In this document: positions 1-8,935 of the stretch, in pieces | How the letters are laid out: every line of letters begins with the position of its first letter | Position numbering within the stretch: position 1 is the stretch's first letter | Assembly (NCBI GenBank): GCA_021307315.1 | Contig: JAJSPD010000107.1 | Span: 51,980 to 115,979 of the forward strand | DNA from: Bisporella sp. PMI_857 | Taxonomy: Eukaryota; Ascomycota; Leotiomycetes; Helotiales; Helotiaceae | Reading direction: 5' to 3' | Length of the DNA stretch: 64,000 nucleotides | Program-made: the position numbers and the translations under genes | The notes under the pieces: model-generated | The model's input: only the letters and a program-made list of their open reading frames with translations | The model's database searches: none | What the model was told of the DNA's origin: nothing

Positions 1-1
1 C

Positions 2-199
2 CCTAGCCAAACTACCAGCTCTCTCGCCCCCAGTCAAGCTACCACTTCTGTACGAACCCGCCGCAAGCACACAACTTCGGCTCCTTATGCTACAAGAAAA
101 AGAAGCTTTGGAACTACTGCTATGGACCTTGACGCTGCAGAGCCGGAAACTGCGAGCCCAAGCAGCCAATTAGCCGCAGAAGCTTCCAATGCCAAGTAA
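2..199 (+). CDS. LINE ORF1 C-terminal end (partial)
   Basis: The reading frame is open from base 2 to a TAA at 197-199. It encodes a Ser/Thr/Ala-rich, basic tail with no recognisable domain, as expected for the region after the zinc knuckles of a Tad-clade ORF1. Its last 11 bases overlap the start of ORF2 (ATG at 189). The in-frame continuity and position immediately before ORF2 support the call; the zinc-knuckle part would lie upstream of the window. Confidence 0.65.
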   Translation, partial: PSQTTSSLAPSQATTSVRTRRKHTTSAPYATRKRSFGTTAMDLDAAEPETASPSSQLAAEASNAK

Positions 200-3100
200 A
201 CGCCGCCGCTCTCGGCCCCCACTCACAATAATGCAAGTCAACGTGAACAAGTGCTCTACAAATCACGAAATTGCATTGAATCTAGCATTTCTAAACCAAA
301 TCGATATCCTTTTAATACAAGAACCGTACATTTACACACAAGACTTAGCTCGGCGAATCACAAAGCGCCATCCTTCTTACGAAGCATTTTCTCCGGTAGA
401 CAACTGGACTATTTCTCCACGAGTACTCACATATCAGCGGAAAGGCGTAGGGTTAAAAGCTGTACAGCTTCGACCACTGCAGCCTAACGACCCCGGAACT
501 CCCGACCTTTTGTTTCTTACACTGTCTACTCCTTATAACCAGTCTTTTCTTATTGTAAACATTTACAACGCTCCTATAAACGCTATTAGAACAGGACAAG
601 CTGCCCGGCCTCTTACTTCGCTCCCAAACACCTTTTTTCCACGTTTAACACTTATCGCTGGAGATTTTAATCTCCACCATCACCGCTGGCAGCCATCGCT
701 CGACAGCAATCCAAATGCAGCAGCGTCAGACTTTGTTACTTGGATAGACTTACTCGACTTTACACTATCTTCTAGCACAAACGAAGCTACTCATAACCGA
801 GGAAACGTTCTAGACCTAGCTTTCGCGACTTCCGAGCTGGAAGCTCTCGGGATAGCCACAGAAATGTCAGAAGACTTAGAAACTAGCTCAGACCACCGCA
901 CACTGCTTTCGACAGTATACTGGGACCCCCGGCACCGCGAACCAACTACTCCACTTCGACTAGCTACACTTAACAAAGAAAGCTTTCTTAAAACTCTGGA
1001 AGCGCACATAAAGCCAGTTCAGCAACTAAGAACCCCTCAAAACCCGTCAGAGCTCGACATATACGCTAGTAAGCTCACCAGCCAAATCCAAAAAGCCTAT
1101 GCAAAGTCAGCCAAACGCTCTTATGCATGCTCTATCGGAAACCCGTGGTGGACTACAGAATGCTCTGAAGCCGCTAAAAACTTCCGGCAAGCACGCCGTA
1201 TATCAGACGATTGTTCCGAAGCAAAAAAAGCACTACGGAACACTGTACGGCGAGCTAAAGACCTTTACTACCGCGAAATGCTTAATACTGCAACAAGCAA
1301 AAACGTGTTCAAAATGGCAAAATGGCATACGTCCACAGGCTCGTTCAGGACCCCTCCGTTGAAGGACCCTACAAGACCAGGCGCACCTTTAGCTGTTTTA
1401 CCACAGGAAAAAAGAAATGTCTTAACTCGCAATCTACTAAGGAACGCCGCCGAAGCCGGAGATATCCCTTTCTCTGCACCGGCAATTCCTCGCACTTCTC
1501 TAGCTTTTCCCGACATCACAGACCACGAAATCGAGACTTCAATTTTACAAGCCGGCAATACAGCACCTGGCAAAGACGAGATCCCGACGCCAGTTTTACG
1601 GCTAGCCTGGCCCTTAATCCGCTCACTAGTTGTTACACTATACCGCCAATGCCTCCAGCTTGGACACCACCCTAAATGTTTCCGTACAGCAGTTCTTGCA
1701 ATTCTCAGCAAGCCAAAAAAGCCGGACCGTTCTTCTCCTGGCTCGTACAGGCCAATTGCACTGTTGTCGGTTCTAGGAAAAGGCCTTGAACGACTAATTG
1801 CTAAAAGAATAGCATGGATCGCTGTAACTTCAAAAGTTTTAACTAAACAGCAGTTCGGCGCTCTCCCGCTTCGCTCAGCTACGGACTTAACTACCTGCCT
1901 TACTTACGACGTCGAAATAGCGCTTCTTCAAGGCAAAGTCGCTTCAATGCTGACGTACGACATAAAAGGAGCTTTTGACGCAGTACTCCCTGGTCGGCTG
2001 GCTCGCAGGCTTCGAGAGCAAGGCTGGCCAGACTTGCTTGTTCGGTGGATTATTTCTTTTGCAACCGGCCGGCGAGTTCATATTCGCTTAGACGGAGAAG
2101 TAGGCCCTGAAACTCAAATCGACTGCGGGCTCCCTCAAGGTTCCCCAGTATCTCCAATCCTATTTATGCTATATATCGCTCCGTTGTTTTCTCTCGACAA
2201 CCCTCGCAAAAACTTTGGTTACGCGGACGATGGCGCAAAACTCGAGATTTCGTCTTCACTGACCGAAAATGCCGAAAAACTATCGGCTCGACTCGAGCAA
2301 GCTCTCGAATGGGGAAAAGAAGAAGGAATTACGTTCGACCCAGACAAAACAGAGCTTATTCACTTTTCCCGAAAACGTGACCAATCAATCTCCCCTCCGG
2401 TAGTCACAAGCACAATAACAGTCACTCCAAACTCTCAGATTCGATGGCTAGGAGTTATTTTTGACCGCAAACTCCAATTCAGAGCTCACGCATTTAACCA
2501 AGCTTCAAAAGCTCTTGGTATTAGCCAGGCCCTCGCTCGACTTGGAAACACTGCCCGAGGAGTTTCCCCAGCACTGCTCCGACGTGCAGTAACAGCGTGC
2601 GTGCTACCTGTGGCTTTTTATGGGGCTCAAACTTGGTGGCCAGGAGCTACAAAACACTTCGAATCCAGGCTTATTAGCAACAGCCAACAAGGGATCCTAA
2701 AAGCTTTTCAAAAAGCACTAATCTCAAGTGCCAGAGCAATACTGCCAGTCTACCGAACTACCCCTCTCCCGATTCTACACAGAGAAGCCGGAATCCCTCT
2801 TCCAGAACACTTGCTAGACTCTTTAGCACTCAAGGATTCAGCTCGTATCTGCCGCCTCGACCCCCGACATCCTCTTAAAGCACGTGCAAAAGCATGCCGA
2901 ACAGCTCGACGCGTCACACGGCTTACGCCGCGACATGCTCGGCGCTGGCTAGCTCTCCCGCCAACAGAACAGCTGAACTCGATACAGCTTCCTCCTTGGC
3001 ATACTCCAGAAAGCAGAATAGCTGCTAAGCTCCGAATCGGGGCATGTACTCGTGAAAAACCGCTACTTACTCGACAAGAGGCCGCGGTTCTTTTCCAAAC

Positions 3101-4019
3101 TTTCCTAGACTCAATTCCACACAATGACATAATAATTTACTCAGACGGCTCCAAGCTCGCAACAGGCATTGCAGGCGGAGGCTACATTGCGTTTCAACAT
3201 GGAAACAAAATCACCGAAGCGTCAATCGCTTACGGGGACCATGTCGAAGTCTTTGATGCTGAGGCTCGAGCTGCCGTCGCCGGAATCATAGATACTATGT
3301 CCTGTAGAGCTGCTTACCACGCTACAAATATCTGGATTTGCCTCGACAACCAAGAAGTCGCTTTACGGCTTTTTACTCCTTTTCTCGGCTCGTCAGCCGA
3401 CACTTTTCAAGAAGCTTGCGCTTTACAAGCAGATTGGGCAGCTCGTCCTCGCAAAGGAACAATCCGGGTCCGCTGGGTCCCAGGGCACTCTCAAGTGCCG
3501 GGCAACGAACTCGCCGACGCTCTTGCCCGCCGCGGAGCGCTGCAACCCCCTCCGGTGTCTTCCCTACACTCCTGGGCGTCTCTAAAACGCTATATAGCTG
3601 CACAACTCCCTCAAAAACACCTTAAATGGTGGCTGGCTAATGCTCCTATCTCGTATCAAACGATCCCAATTTCTACAGCTCTGTTACCCCCAAAAGAGCT
3701 TTCGCTGCCCCGGAAAGCTTTAGGACACCTGATAGCCGCGCGCAGCGGCCACGGGGACTTCTCAGCTTACCACGAGCGATTCAACCATGCTGTATTTGAA
3801 CCTAATTGCCTTTGTGGCCGCCTAAAAACGCCCGTTCACTTCTTTTTCTGTCGCATAGCACGCCGCAGATCAACAAACCCTCTATCCTCACGCTACCCGT
3901 TCCACGACCTTTCAGAGCTTCTCGGCACTCCAGAAGGAGCCTATAAGCTCACTCAGTGGTGGAAAGAAACCTCCTTTTTCGAGGAACTTTCTCCGCTCCG
4001 CCTGCCTAGCCTAGACTAG
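189..4019 (+). CDS. LINE ORF2: endonuclease, reverse transcriptase, RNase H
   Basis: A 1276-residue protein for target-primed reverse transcription. The N-terminal third is an EEP/APE-type endonuclease (NVNKC near residue 18, QEPYI near 44, GDFNLHH near 157, SDHR near 235). The reverse transcriptase follows, with GLPQGSPVSP and YADD at 678-681. A ribonuclease H domain then has its acidic residues in place: D986 in YSDGSKL, E1025 in DAEARA, D1053 in CLDNQE, and a GHSQVPGNELADA block near 1100. A CxC...H...C cluster near 1218 (CLCG...HFFFC) closes the protein. No frameshift or stop is present. The ATG at 189 overlaps the ORF1 stop and is the first in-frame start. Confidence 0.93.
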   Translation: MPSKRRRSRPPLTIMQVNVNKCSTNHEIALNLAFLNQIDILLIQEPYIYTQDLARRITKRHPSYEAFSPVDNWTISPRVLTYQRKGVGLKAVQLRPLQPNDPGTPDLLFLTLSTPYNQSFLIVNIYNAPINAIRTGQAARPLTSLPNTFFPRLTLIAGDFNLHHHRWQPSLDSNPNAAASDFVTWIDLLDFTLSSSTNEATHNRGNVLDLAFATSELEALGIATEMSEDLETSSDHRTLLSTVYWDPRHREPTTPLRLATLNKESFLKTLEAHIKPVQQLRTPQNPSELDIYASKLTSQIQKAYAKSAKRSYACSIGNPWWTTECSEAAKNFRQARRISDDCSEAKKALRNTVRRAKDLYYREMLNTATSKNVFKMAKWHTSTGSFRTPPLKDPTRPGAPLAVLPQEKRNVLTRNLLRNAAEAGDIPFSAPAIPRTSLAFPDITDHEIETSILQAGNTAPGKDEIPTPVLRLAWPLIRSLVVTLYRQCLQLGHHPKCFRTAVLAILSKPKKPDRSSPGSYRPIALLSVLGKGLERLIAKRIAWIAVTSKVLTKQQFGALPLRSATDLTTCLTYDVEIALLQGKVASMLTYDIKGAFDAVLPGRLARRLREQGWPDLLVRWIISFATGRRVHIRLDGEVGPETQIDCGLPQGSPVSPILFMLYIAPLFSLDNPRKNFGYADDGAKLEISSSLTENAEKLSARLEQALEWGKEEGITFDPDKTELIHFSRKRDQSISPPVVTSTITVTPNSQIRWLGVIFDRKLQFRAHAFNQASKALGISQALARLGNTARGVSPALLRRAVTACVLPVAFYGAQTWWPGATKHFESRLISNSQQGILKAFQKALISSARAILPVYRTTPLPILHREAGIPLPEHLLDSLALKDSARICRLDPRHPLKARAKACRTARRVTRLTPRHARRWLALPPTEQLNSIQLPPWHTPESRIAAKLRIGACTREKPLLTRQEAAVLFQTFLDSIPHNDIIIYSDGSKLATGIAGGGYIAFQHGNKITEASIAYGDHVEVFDAEARAAVAGIIDTMSCRAAYHATNIWICLDNQEVALRLFTPFLGSSADTFQEACALQADWAARPRKGTIRVRWVPGHSQVPGNELADALARRGALQPPPVSSLHSWASLKRYIAAQLPQKHLKWWLANAPISYQTIPISTALLPPKELSLPRKALGHLIAARSGHGDFSAYHERFNHAVFEPNCLCGRLKTPVHFFFCRIARRRSTNPLSSRYPFHDLSELLGTPEGAYKLTQWWKETSFFEELSPLRLPSLD

Positions 4020-4318
4020 GCCGGCACATTTTACTTAGTACTTTTACAAATCACATAATAATTACAAGTTGTCGTTGTTGTGGCCAAGGAGAGTAGGAGG
4101 GCAGCGCACAAGTGGGAGGCGCCTGTATTTTCTAGATTGTCTATAAGCTTAGATCTTCTATGTCACCGCTTTTTATGCTAGCAGTTAGGGCACAACGCTA
4201 GTATCTGTATATAACCCTCTATCCCTTCAGCTCACGCTAAGGGCTGTACCATACCAGAGGCCTATCCTCTGGCGTCCTTTCTTCGGTTTCGGAGCTCAGG
4301 GGGCCATGTAGCTTCGCT

Positions 4319-5329
4319 ATGCACCCCCCGCCAAGACGTAAAATAGTTAATAATAATAATAATAATACTCCCGACCTGACGCACACAAAAGAACAACGGG
4401 CCGCCACCTTTTCGCACTTTATCCACCAAATTCCAGCAAACGACATAGTAGTGTACACGGACGGCTCAAAACTCCAAAACGGCAACGCAGGAGCAGGCTA
4501 TGCTCTAGTACTGCCCGAAGCTACAGTCAAAGAAGCTTTCGCCCTCGGCCCTAGCGCTGAAATCTTCGACGCGGAAGCTATTGCTGCGCTACTCGGTGCA
4601 CAAGCAGCTCTTCGTCACCCGTCGAACGGACTAGCTAAAAACGCCTGGATCTGCCTTGACAACCTCGAAGTCGCAAAACGCTTGCTGTCCCCTTCACTTA
4701 CCACTTCACAGCCTATTTTCAATTCTTTTATTAAAGCTAGAGAAGACTGGCAGAAAAGAGACAACGCCACACCAGCCGGCGACATACACATCCGGTGGGT
4801 GCCTGGCCACGCAAATATTCCCGGAAACGACCTGGCAGATGCAGAAGCCCGTAAAGGCTCCTCCCAGCTCCCTAATGCTCCTTACCCATTGTCGTTTGCT
4901 TCATTAAAGAAATGGCACGCACAGCAAGCTTCAAAAGCACGAGCAGAGTGGTGGGCGACTTCCGCACATGAAAACTACCAACTGTTATCAATCACTACTG
5001 CTCCCGTCCCTCCACAAGAGCTTCGGCTCCCTAGAAAAGAGCTTGGCCGCATTATAGCAGCCAGGTCAAACCACGGCGGCTTCAAAGACTACCACGAAAG
5101 GTTCGACCATACAGACGCACAGCTTCATTGCTCCTGCGGCCTCCCCAAAACTCCTATTCACTTCCTTTTCTGCAGAATCGCCCGCAGGCGCTGCAACCGA
5201 CCTCGAGGGCCTCCTTCCACTCTAATCCCACAACTACTCGGCACCAGCGAAGGTGCCGCTACGCTAACTGAATGGTGGCGCAAAACCCGCTTTTTTGAGG
5301 ACATCTGTCCTTACCGCAAAGCCAGCTAG
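4319..5329 (+). CDS. RNase H / Zn-tail remnant ORF of LINE-1b with chimeric start
   Basis: A 336-residue open frame. Its first ~16 codons come from the 3' end of LINE-1a, including a run of Asn codons read from the TAA-repeat tail. The rest is the C-terminal part of LINE ORF2. RNase H residues are complete (Asp in YTDGSKL, Glu in DAEAIAA, Asp in CLDNLE, GHANIPGNDLADA), followed by the CSCG...HFLFC cysteine cluster. There is no reverse transcriptase or endonuclease. It is best read as the 3' portion of a truncated element with an accidental ATG; whether it is expressed is unknown. Confidence 0.75.
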   Translation: MHPPPRRKIVNNNNNNTPDLTHTKEQRAATFSHFIHQIPANDIVVYTDGSKLQNGNAGAGYALVLPEATVKEAFALGPSAEIFDAEAIAALLGAQAALRHPSNGLAKNAWICLDNLEVAKRLLSPSLTTSQPIFNSFIKAREDWQKRDNATPAGDIHIRWVPGHANIPGNDLADAEARKGSSQLPNAPYPLSFASLKKWHAQQASKARAEWWATSAHENYQLLSITTAPVPPQELRLPRKELGRIIAARSNHGGFKDYHERFDHTDAQLHCSCGLPKTPIHFLFCRIARRRCNRPRGPPSTLIPQLLGTSEGAATLTEWWRKTRFFEDICPYRKAS

Positions 5330-5640
5330 CTGGCCATTCCTTTTGTCAACTATTACTTTTTCTTTTGTCTCAAACACATAATGACGGTGCGAGAGCCACG
5401 GGGAGTAGGAGGGCTAGAGCGTAGAGGAGGGCTCATTTCCCAGTTTCAGTGTAAATACCTTCCTACCTAATACTTGCGGTTAAGGAATAACGCCAAGTAT
5501 CCCAACATGCCCCAGGCCTTCAGCCTCTGGTTTCTAGGAGTTTACTCCTAGCGTCGTATCTTCGAGCACGGAGTAGGTCCCGTGCTTTGCACGGCCCTTT
5601 AGTTAGACGTTAAATAGAAAAACAAACAAACAATAATAAT
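4367..5640 (+). mobile_element. 5'-truncated LINE (LINE-1b) joined to the LINE-1a tail
   Basis: Immediately after the LINE-1a (TAA)n tail the sequence resumes inside the ORF2 linker before RNase H of a related but clearly different copy, and runs to its own 3' end near 5640. The tail here is an A-rich AAACAAACAATAATAAT stretch after a CCCGTGCTTTGCACGG hairpin and GACGTTAAATAG. Both 3' UTRs share a GGAGTAGGAGGGC segment. Either LINE-1b landed in the tail of LINE-1a, or LINE-1a inserted into a longer LINE-1b whose 5' half is outside the window. Confidence 0.8.
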
Positions 5641-6074
5641 TGTATATATACCATACAGCATCGAAGCGATACCATATTTTAACAACCCTACTTGATACAG
5701 ACATGAGCCGCGCGCGAGGACGTAAGCCGAGGCGCTAGTGTAGTCTTGCTGAGGGTGACTAGGAAAGATTGACACAGAGGGTGGTGCTAATCACGGTTGC
5801 AATTGAGTGGGGATTTAATATCATTCATCCTGTATGAGGTCGGCGCGCCATTGCCTTGGTGGAACTGACTACGGCGGCCTATTGTAGGTCGAAGTGCAAT
5901 TTGGTGGAATTTGGTGGCCTCGAAGGGCAATAATAAACCCCTCCCCTTGAGAACCTCTTCGCGACACGTAGCTTAGAACACAAGAACAATCGACACATCT
6001 TACACCTGACGCCAACGAGCATACTAAGTGAAATCACTAGTCTGCCCGGCGACCCGTGAGATGCAGTCGACCGA
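5641..6074. other. No gene seen; decayed intergenic sequence
   Basis: Follows the LINE-1b tail. I see no supported open frame, hairpin or terminal repeat. The part from about 5880 may be decayed continuation of the gag-like remnant on the minus strand, since other-frame matches are interrupted by stops. Confidence 0.4.
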
Positions 6075-6357
6075 CAGTACCCGATATCGTCGGTATACAG
6101 CTTGGTCAAAACAGCTAGTTCCTTGCCATAGCTACGATTCCTTTCCACTTGTGCCTCTGCGCCAGCGTGGAAAAGTAGCTGGGCTTCCTCTTTTTCCGGG
6201 GTAGCTGACGGGTCGGGAATTGAGGTTTGATGGAATTGAATTGCAGGTCGTTTTTGTATCCTCTCTAGAAGTTCCTCGGATTTTATTTTGCTTAAGCCCT
6301 CCGACTGGTTCAGCAGAGCCGTAATCTCTTCATTATTCTAAATATGACGCTCTTCCT
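6075..6357 (-). pseudogene. Degenerate retroelement gag-like remnant
   Basis: On the minus strand about 94 codons stay open apart from one stop near 6336. The readable text includes EEITALLNQ, KSEELLERIQKRPAIQFHQ, EEAQLLFHAGAEAQVERNRS and KELAVLTKLYTDD. This hydrophilic helical stretch resembles the N-terminal region of fungal Ty1/copia-type Gag polyproteins, but this is from memory and not verified. No protease, integrase or reverse transcriptase is seen nearby, so it is a fragment. Confidence 0.35.
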
Positions 6358-6885
6358 CGTTAGCTAACTACTTCATATGGGGTTTGGCTTAGTGATTTTG
6401 ACTTGGTATGGGGTAGTACGTAAACGCTACTAGTGTACAGGTAACTTCGTAGGTTCTGGCGGTTGGAGAGCGTGACTTTATTGAATGTCTCCTTGTCAAA
6501 GCTCTGAAAATCGTCTTGAAAAAGCTCCTAAAGATCAATATCTAACTTGGTATAGCGGTGATACTCCTTAATTCTTGCCTTCACGTATGAGTTGAGGTTC
6601 TCCTATCGATTCAGGAAGTTCACAAAGTATGCAATGAACGATTGATTGATCTCTGAAGTTTTCTACATACAGGAAGCAAGCCCCTCTTATATGCAAGAGG
6701 AGTGCGTAAGTCATTACGAATGATGACGACTCAGCCCTTAGGAGCCGCGTAAGGAGAGTAAGTGGCAAACTATAGTTCCCGATTCGACAAAAAATTAGGG
6801 CCGTAAGCGCTGAATCGTCTATTCTATAGAGCATGAACAGCTTTTGCACTGGTATGCTATTTTTCCGTGGCGCATCCTTCTATCC
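6358..6885. other. No gene seen
   Basis: Lies downstream (on the minus strand) of the kinase pseudogene stop at 6886. Short open stretches exist on the minus strand (6568-6849) but carry no recognisable motif. No hairpin or repeat was noticed. Confidence 0.4.
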
Positions 6886-7801
6886 TTAAGAAGATGTTGT
6901 TACGGTGTTTGGATGGGTGGTGTTGCTGAAGGTGGAACAACAGCGTATCAATTGCTTGAGTTGAGAAACGTTGATTCTTTCGTTTGGGTCATTTTTAAAG
7001 ACCATCCCGAGAATATCGTTCAGTTCATCCGACAATGGCAAAATGGCCTTCAAGGAGATATGGTTCCTGGTGAAAGCCCGGTATGTGGAATCTCGAAAAG
7101 AAGCCTCTTCCCATGGATTCCGGCCACATGTAAGATTGACAAGAATGACACCAAGAGACCAAACGTCATTGAGGGCGCATAGGTATGGCACGTTTCGGGA
7201 GGAGTATAGGCATTCTAAATGAAACGAAAACAGTTAGTTGGTGCTACGCGGGAGGAGAACAGAAACAGCCGCTTACCTGGACTCATGTAGAATGTTGATC
7301 CGCAGCCGTAGTCCGTTGACACTACAGCAGTAGTCGCCAGGCCAAAGTCTGCAAGTAGGACTTGGCTTCCTGAATTTGACACCAAAATATTCTCGGGCTT
7401 GAGATCCCTTTGGCATATCCCCAAACGATGGCAGTGCTCCACGGCATCTAAGATTTGGAGAAACGCTTGGCGGACCAGAGCATCATTGCCCATATACCTA
7501 CCTTTCGTGGTGATATTGTAAAAGAGATCGCCCTCAGAACAAAAGTCTAGAACGACGTATGTGCATTCCGGGTCGTCCACGACCCAGCGGAGAGAGACTA
7601 TGTTAGGATGCACTGAGGCTGCGTAGTGGAGCTTGATTTCCCTGGATTGGAATTCCCGCTGTCTCGTATCTAAAGGCTCCCCATTGGCATTGGTCTTGCT
7701 GAGCGCTTTGACAGCATACCGTTTTTGGGTGCGATTGTCACGTCCCGTGCCCCCAAGCACACGTGACCTATATTAGCCGAGCTCTCGGAGCGCCTCATGT
7801 A
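6886..7801 (-). pseudogene. Ran1/Pat1-like protein kinase, C-terminal exons
   Basis: Minus-strand kinase of the Ran1/Pat1 (Vhs1-like) fungal family, which controls meiosis, mating or stress responses. Visible motifs are the VAIK lysine in RYAVKALSK, the helix-C Glu in QSREIKLHY, QRDLKPEN, ADFGLAT and CGSTFYMSPE. The last is completed across a 62-bp intron at 7276-7215 (donor GTAAGC, branch CTAAC, acceptor TTTAG), after which DVWSLGVILVNLTCGRNPW continues to a stop at 6886. The catalytic-loop His is Gln here (QRD, not HRD). Sequence upstream of the VAIK motif is degenerate, and the glycine-rich loop lies at 13022-13192 beyond the LINE. The gene is split, so it is called a pseudogene. Confidence 0.8.
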
Positions 7802-7813
7802 TATATAGCCTGC
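7802..7813 (+). repeat. Left target-site duplication of LINE-2
   Basis: TATATAGCCTGC here is repeated exactly at 13010-13021, just after the LINE-2 3' tail. Confidence 0.9.
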
Positions 7814-8935
7814 ACAAAAGTCAAAGCTCTCGCCGCGAAGACAGGAGAACACCCGGCAGCAGCGACAGCGTTCCCAAATCAGTTGGGACAAGAAAAAGCA
7901 AATCCAAGAACAAGCATACAAATCCAAGCCCTTACTGACTTAGTCAAATCGTTGCTGAAGGCAGTGGAAGAACAGAAAAGGGATCACGTGATCCAGATCA
8001 ACACTTTGACGGAGACTTTTACTGAGCAAATTGAAGCACTGAAAACGGAGGTTACAAACATGACTGCGAAGATTCACATGCAACTAACTCAAACACTACC
8101 CAGCTCATTTTTGTCGTACGCAGAAGCCGCTCGAACGCTACCGGACAACAACGTACGAACTCTTTCTCCTTCGCGTACTACTTCATCAACAATAACCGAC
8201 ACGCTGTACTGCACGGTTGACACGTCTAGAGTTGAAGAAAGAGACAAAAGCAAAGTACAACCTGGAGCAATTCGGAAAGCTATTGAAGAAGAAATCCGCA
8301 CAAAGGAAAAACAAGCAAATTGGCGCTGCGCTGCGGTAATCAGAGACGCCAGGAACACGGAACGCATCAAAATTATATGCAGAAACGAAGCCGAACTTCA
8401 ACAGGTCAAACAAGCGGCCCAGAAAACGGCGGCAGAAGGTGTTCGAGTACTGCGAGACCAACTGTACCCTGTTAAAGTAGACAACGTCAACCGAACAGCT
8501 ATACTCGATCAAGATGGAAAAGTATTACTTGGAGCCGCCGAAGCCCTCGAGAAAGAAAACGGTATCTATATAGCCAAAATCGGATGGCTTAGTAAAAAAG
8601 ACACAGGCAAAGTTTATGGTTCAATGGTAGTCTATGTCACAAAAGGGAGCGAGGCAGCACAGCTGCTACAAAACCAATATTTCCATGTGGCAGGAGAGTC
8701 AGCGTACACTAGGGTTTTTGAACCGCGACAAGGAACACAAAAATGCTATAAATGCCAGGAAACAGGGCACAAAGCATACTCGTGCACGAAACCGCAAGTC
8801 TGTGCTAAATGTGCTCAAGTAGGACACTATCATAGCGAATGCCAAGCAGCAATACCAAAATGTGGCACATGCGGAGGACCACACGAATCGTTCAGCAGGA
8901 ACTGTAGGACACGCCACAGTTCTGAAGATGTGTAA
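7814..8935 (+). CDS. LINE-2 ORF1, Gag-like with three zinc knuckles (5'-truncated)
   Basis: 373 residues remain. The N-terminal half is helical and charged (DLVKSLLKAVEEQK region), probably coiled coil. The C-terminal part has three CCHC-type knuckles: CYKCQETGHKAYSC, CAKCAQVGHYHSEC and CGTCGGPHESFSRNC, which should bind element RNA. The related copy at 53876-54790 extends further at the N-terminus, so this copy lost its own start. An upstream ATG at 7763 is target DNA, not element sequence. The TAA at 8933-8935 overlaps the ORF2 start. Confidence 0.88.
   Translation, partial: TKVKALAAKTGEHPAAATAFPNQLGQEKANPRTSIQIQALTDLVKSLLKAVEEQKRDHVIQINTLTETFTEQIEALKTEVTNMTAKIHMQLTQTLPSSFLSYAEAARTLPDNNVRTLSPSRTTSSTITDTLYCTVDTSRVEERDKSKVQPGAIRKAIEEEIRTKEKQANWRCAAVIRDARNTERIKIICRNEAELQQVKQAAQKTAAEGVRVLRDQLYPVKVDNVNRTAILDQDGKVLLGAAEALEKENGIYIAKIGWLSKKDTGKVYGSMVVYVTKGSEAAQLLQNQYFHVAGESAYTRVFEPRQGTQKCYKCQETGHKAYSCTKPQVCAKCAQVGHYHSECQAAIPKCGTCGGPHESFSRNCRTRHSSEDV

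Larger units (their letters stand above)
1..4366 (+). mobile_element. Tad-like LINE (LINE-1a), 5' end outside window
   Basis: Non-LTR retrotransposon made of the end of ORF1, a complete ORF2, a 3' UTR and a (TAA)n tail at about 4348-4366. The 3' UTR ends with a small stem-loop around 4307-4321 (GTAGCTTCGCTATGC region) followed by GACGTAAAATAG and the tail. The same layout (hairpin, GACGT(T/A)AAATA, simple-repeat tail) recurs in the element at 4367-5640 and in the LINE fragment at 28208-28602. ORF2 has no internal stop and all catalytic motifs, so the copy may be young. Its 5' target duplication lies outside the window. Confidence 0.9.

Noticed and set aside
7763..7813. ATG at 7763 as the true start of LINE-2 ORF1
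   Set aside because: These bases are kinase target DNA and the left duplication; element sequence starts at 7814.
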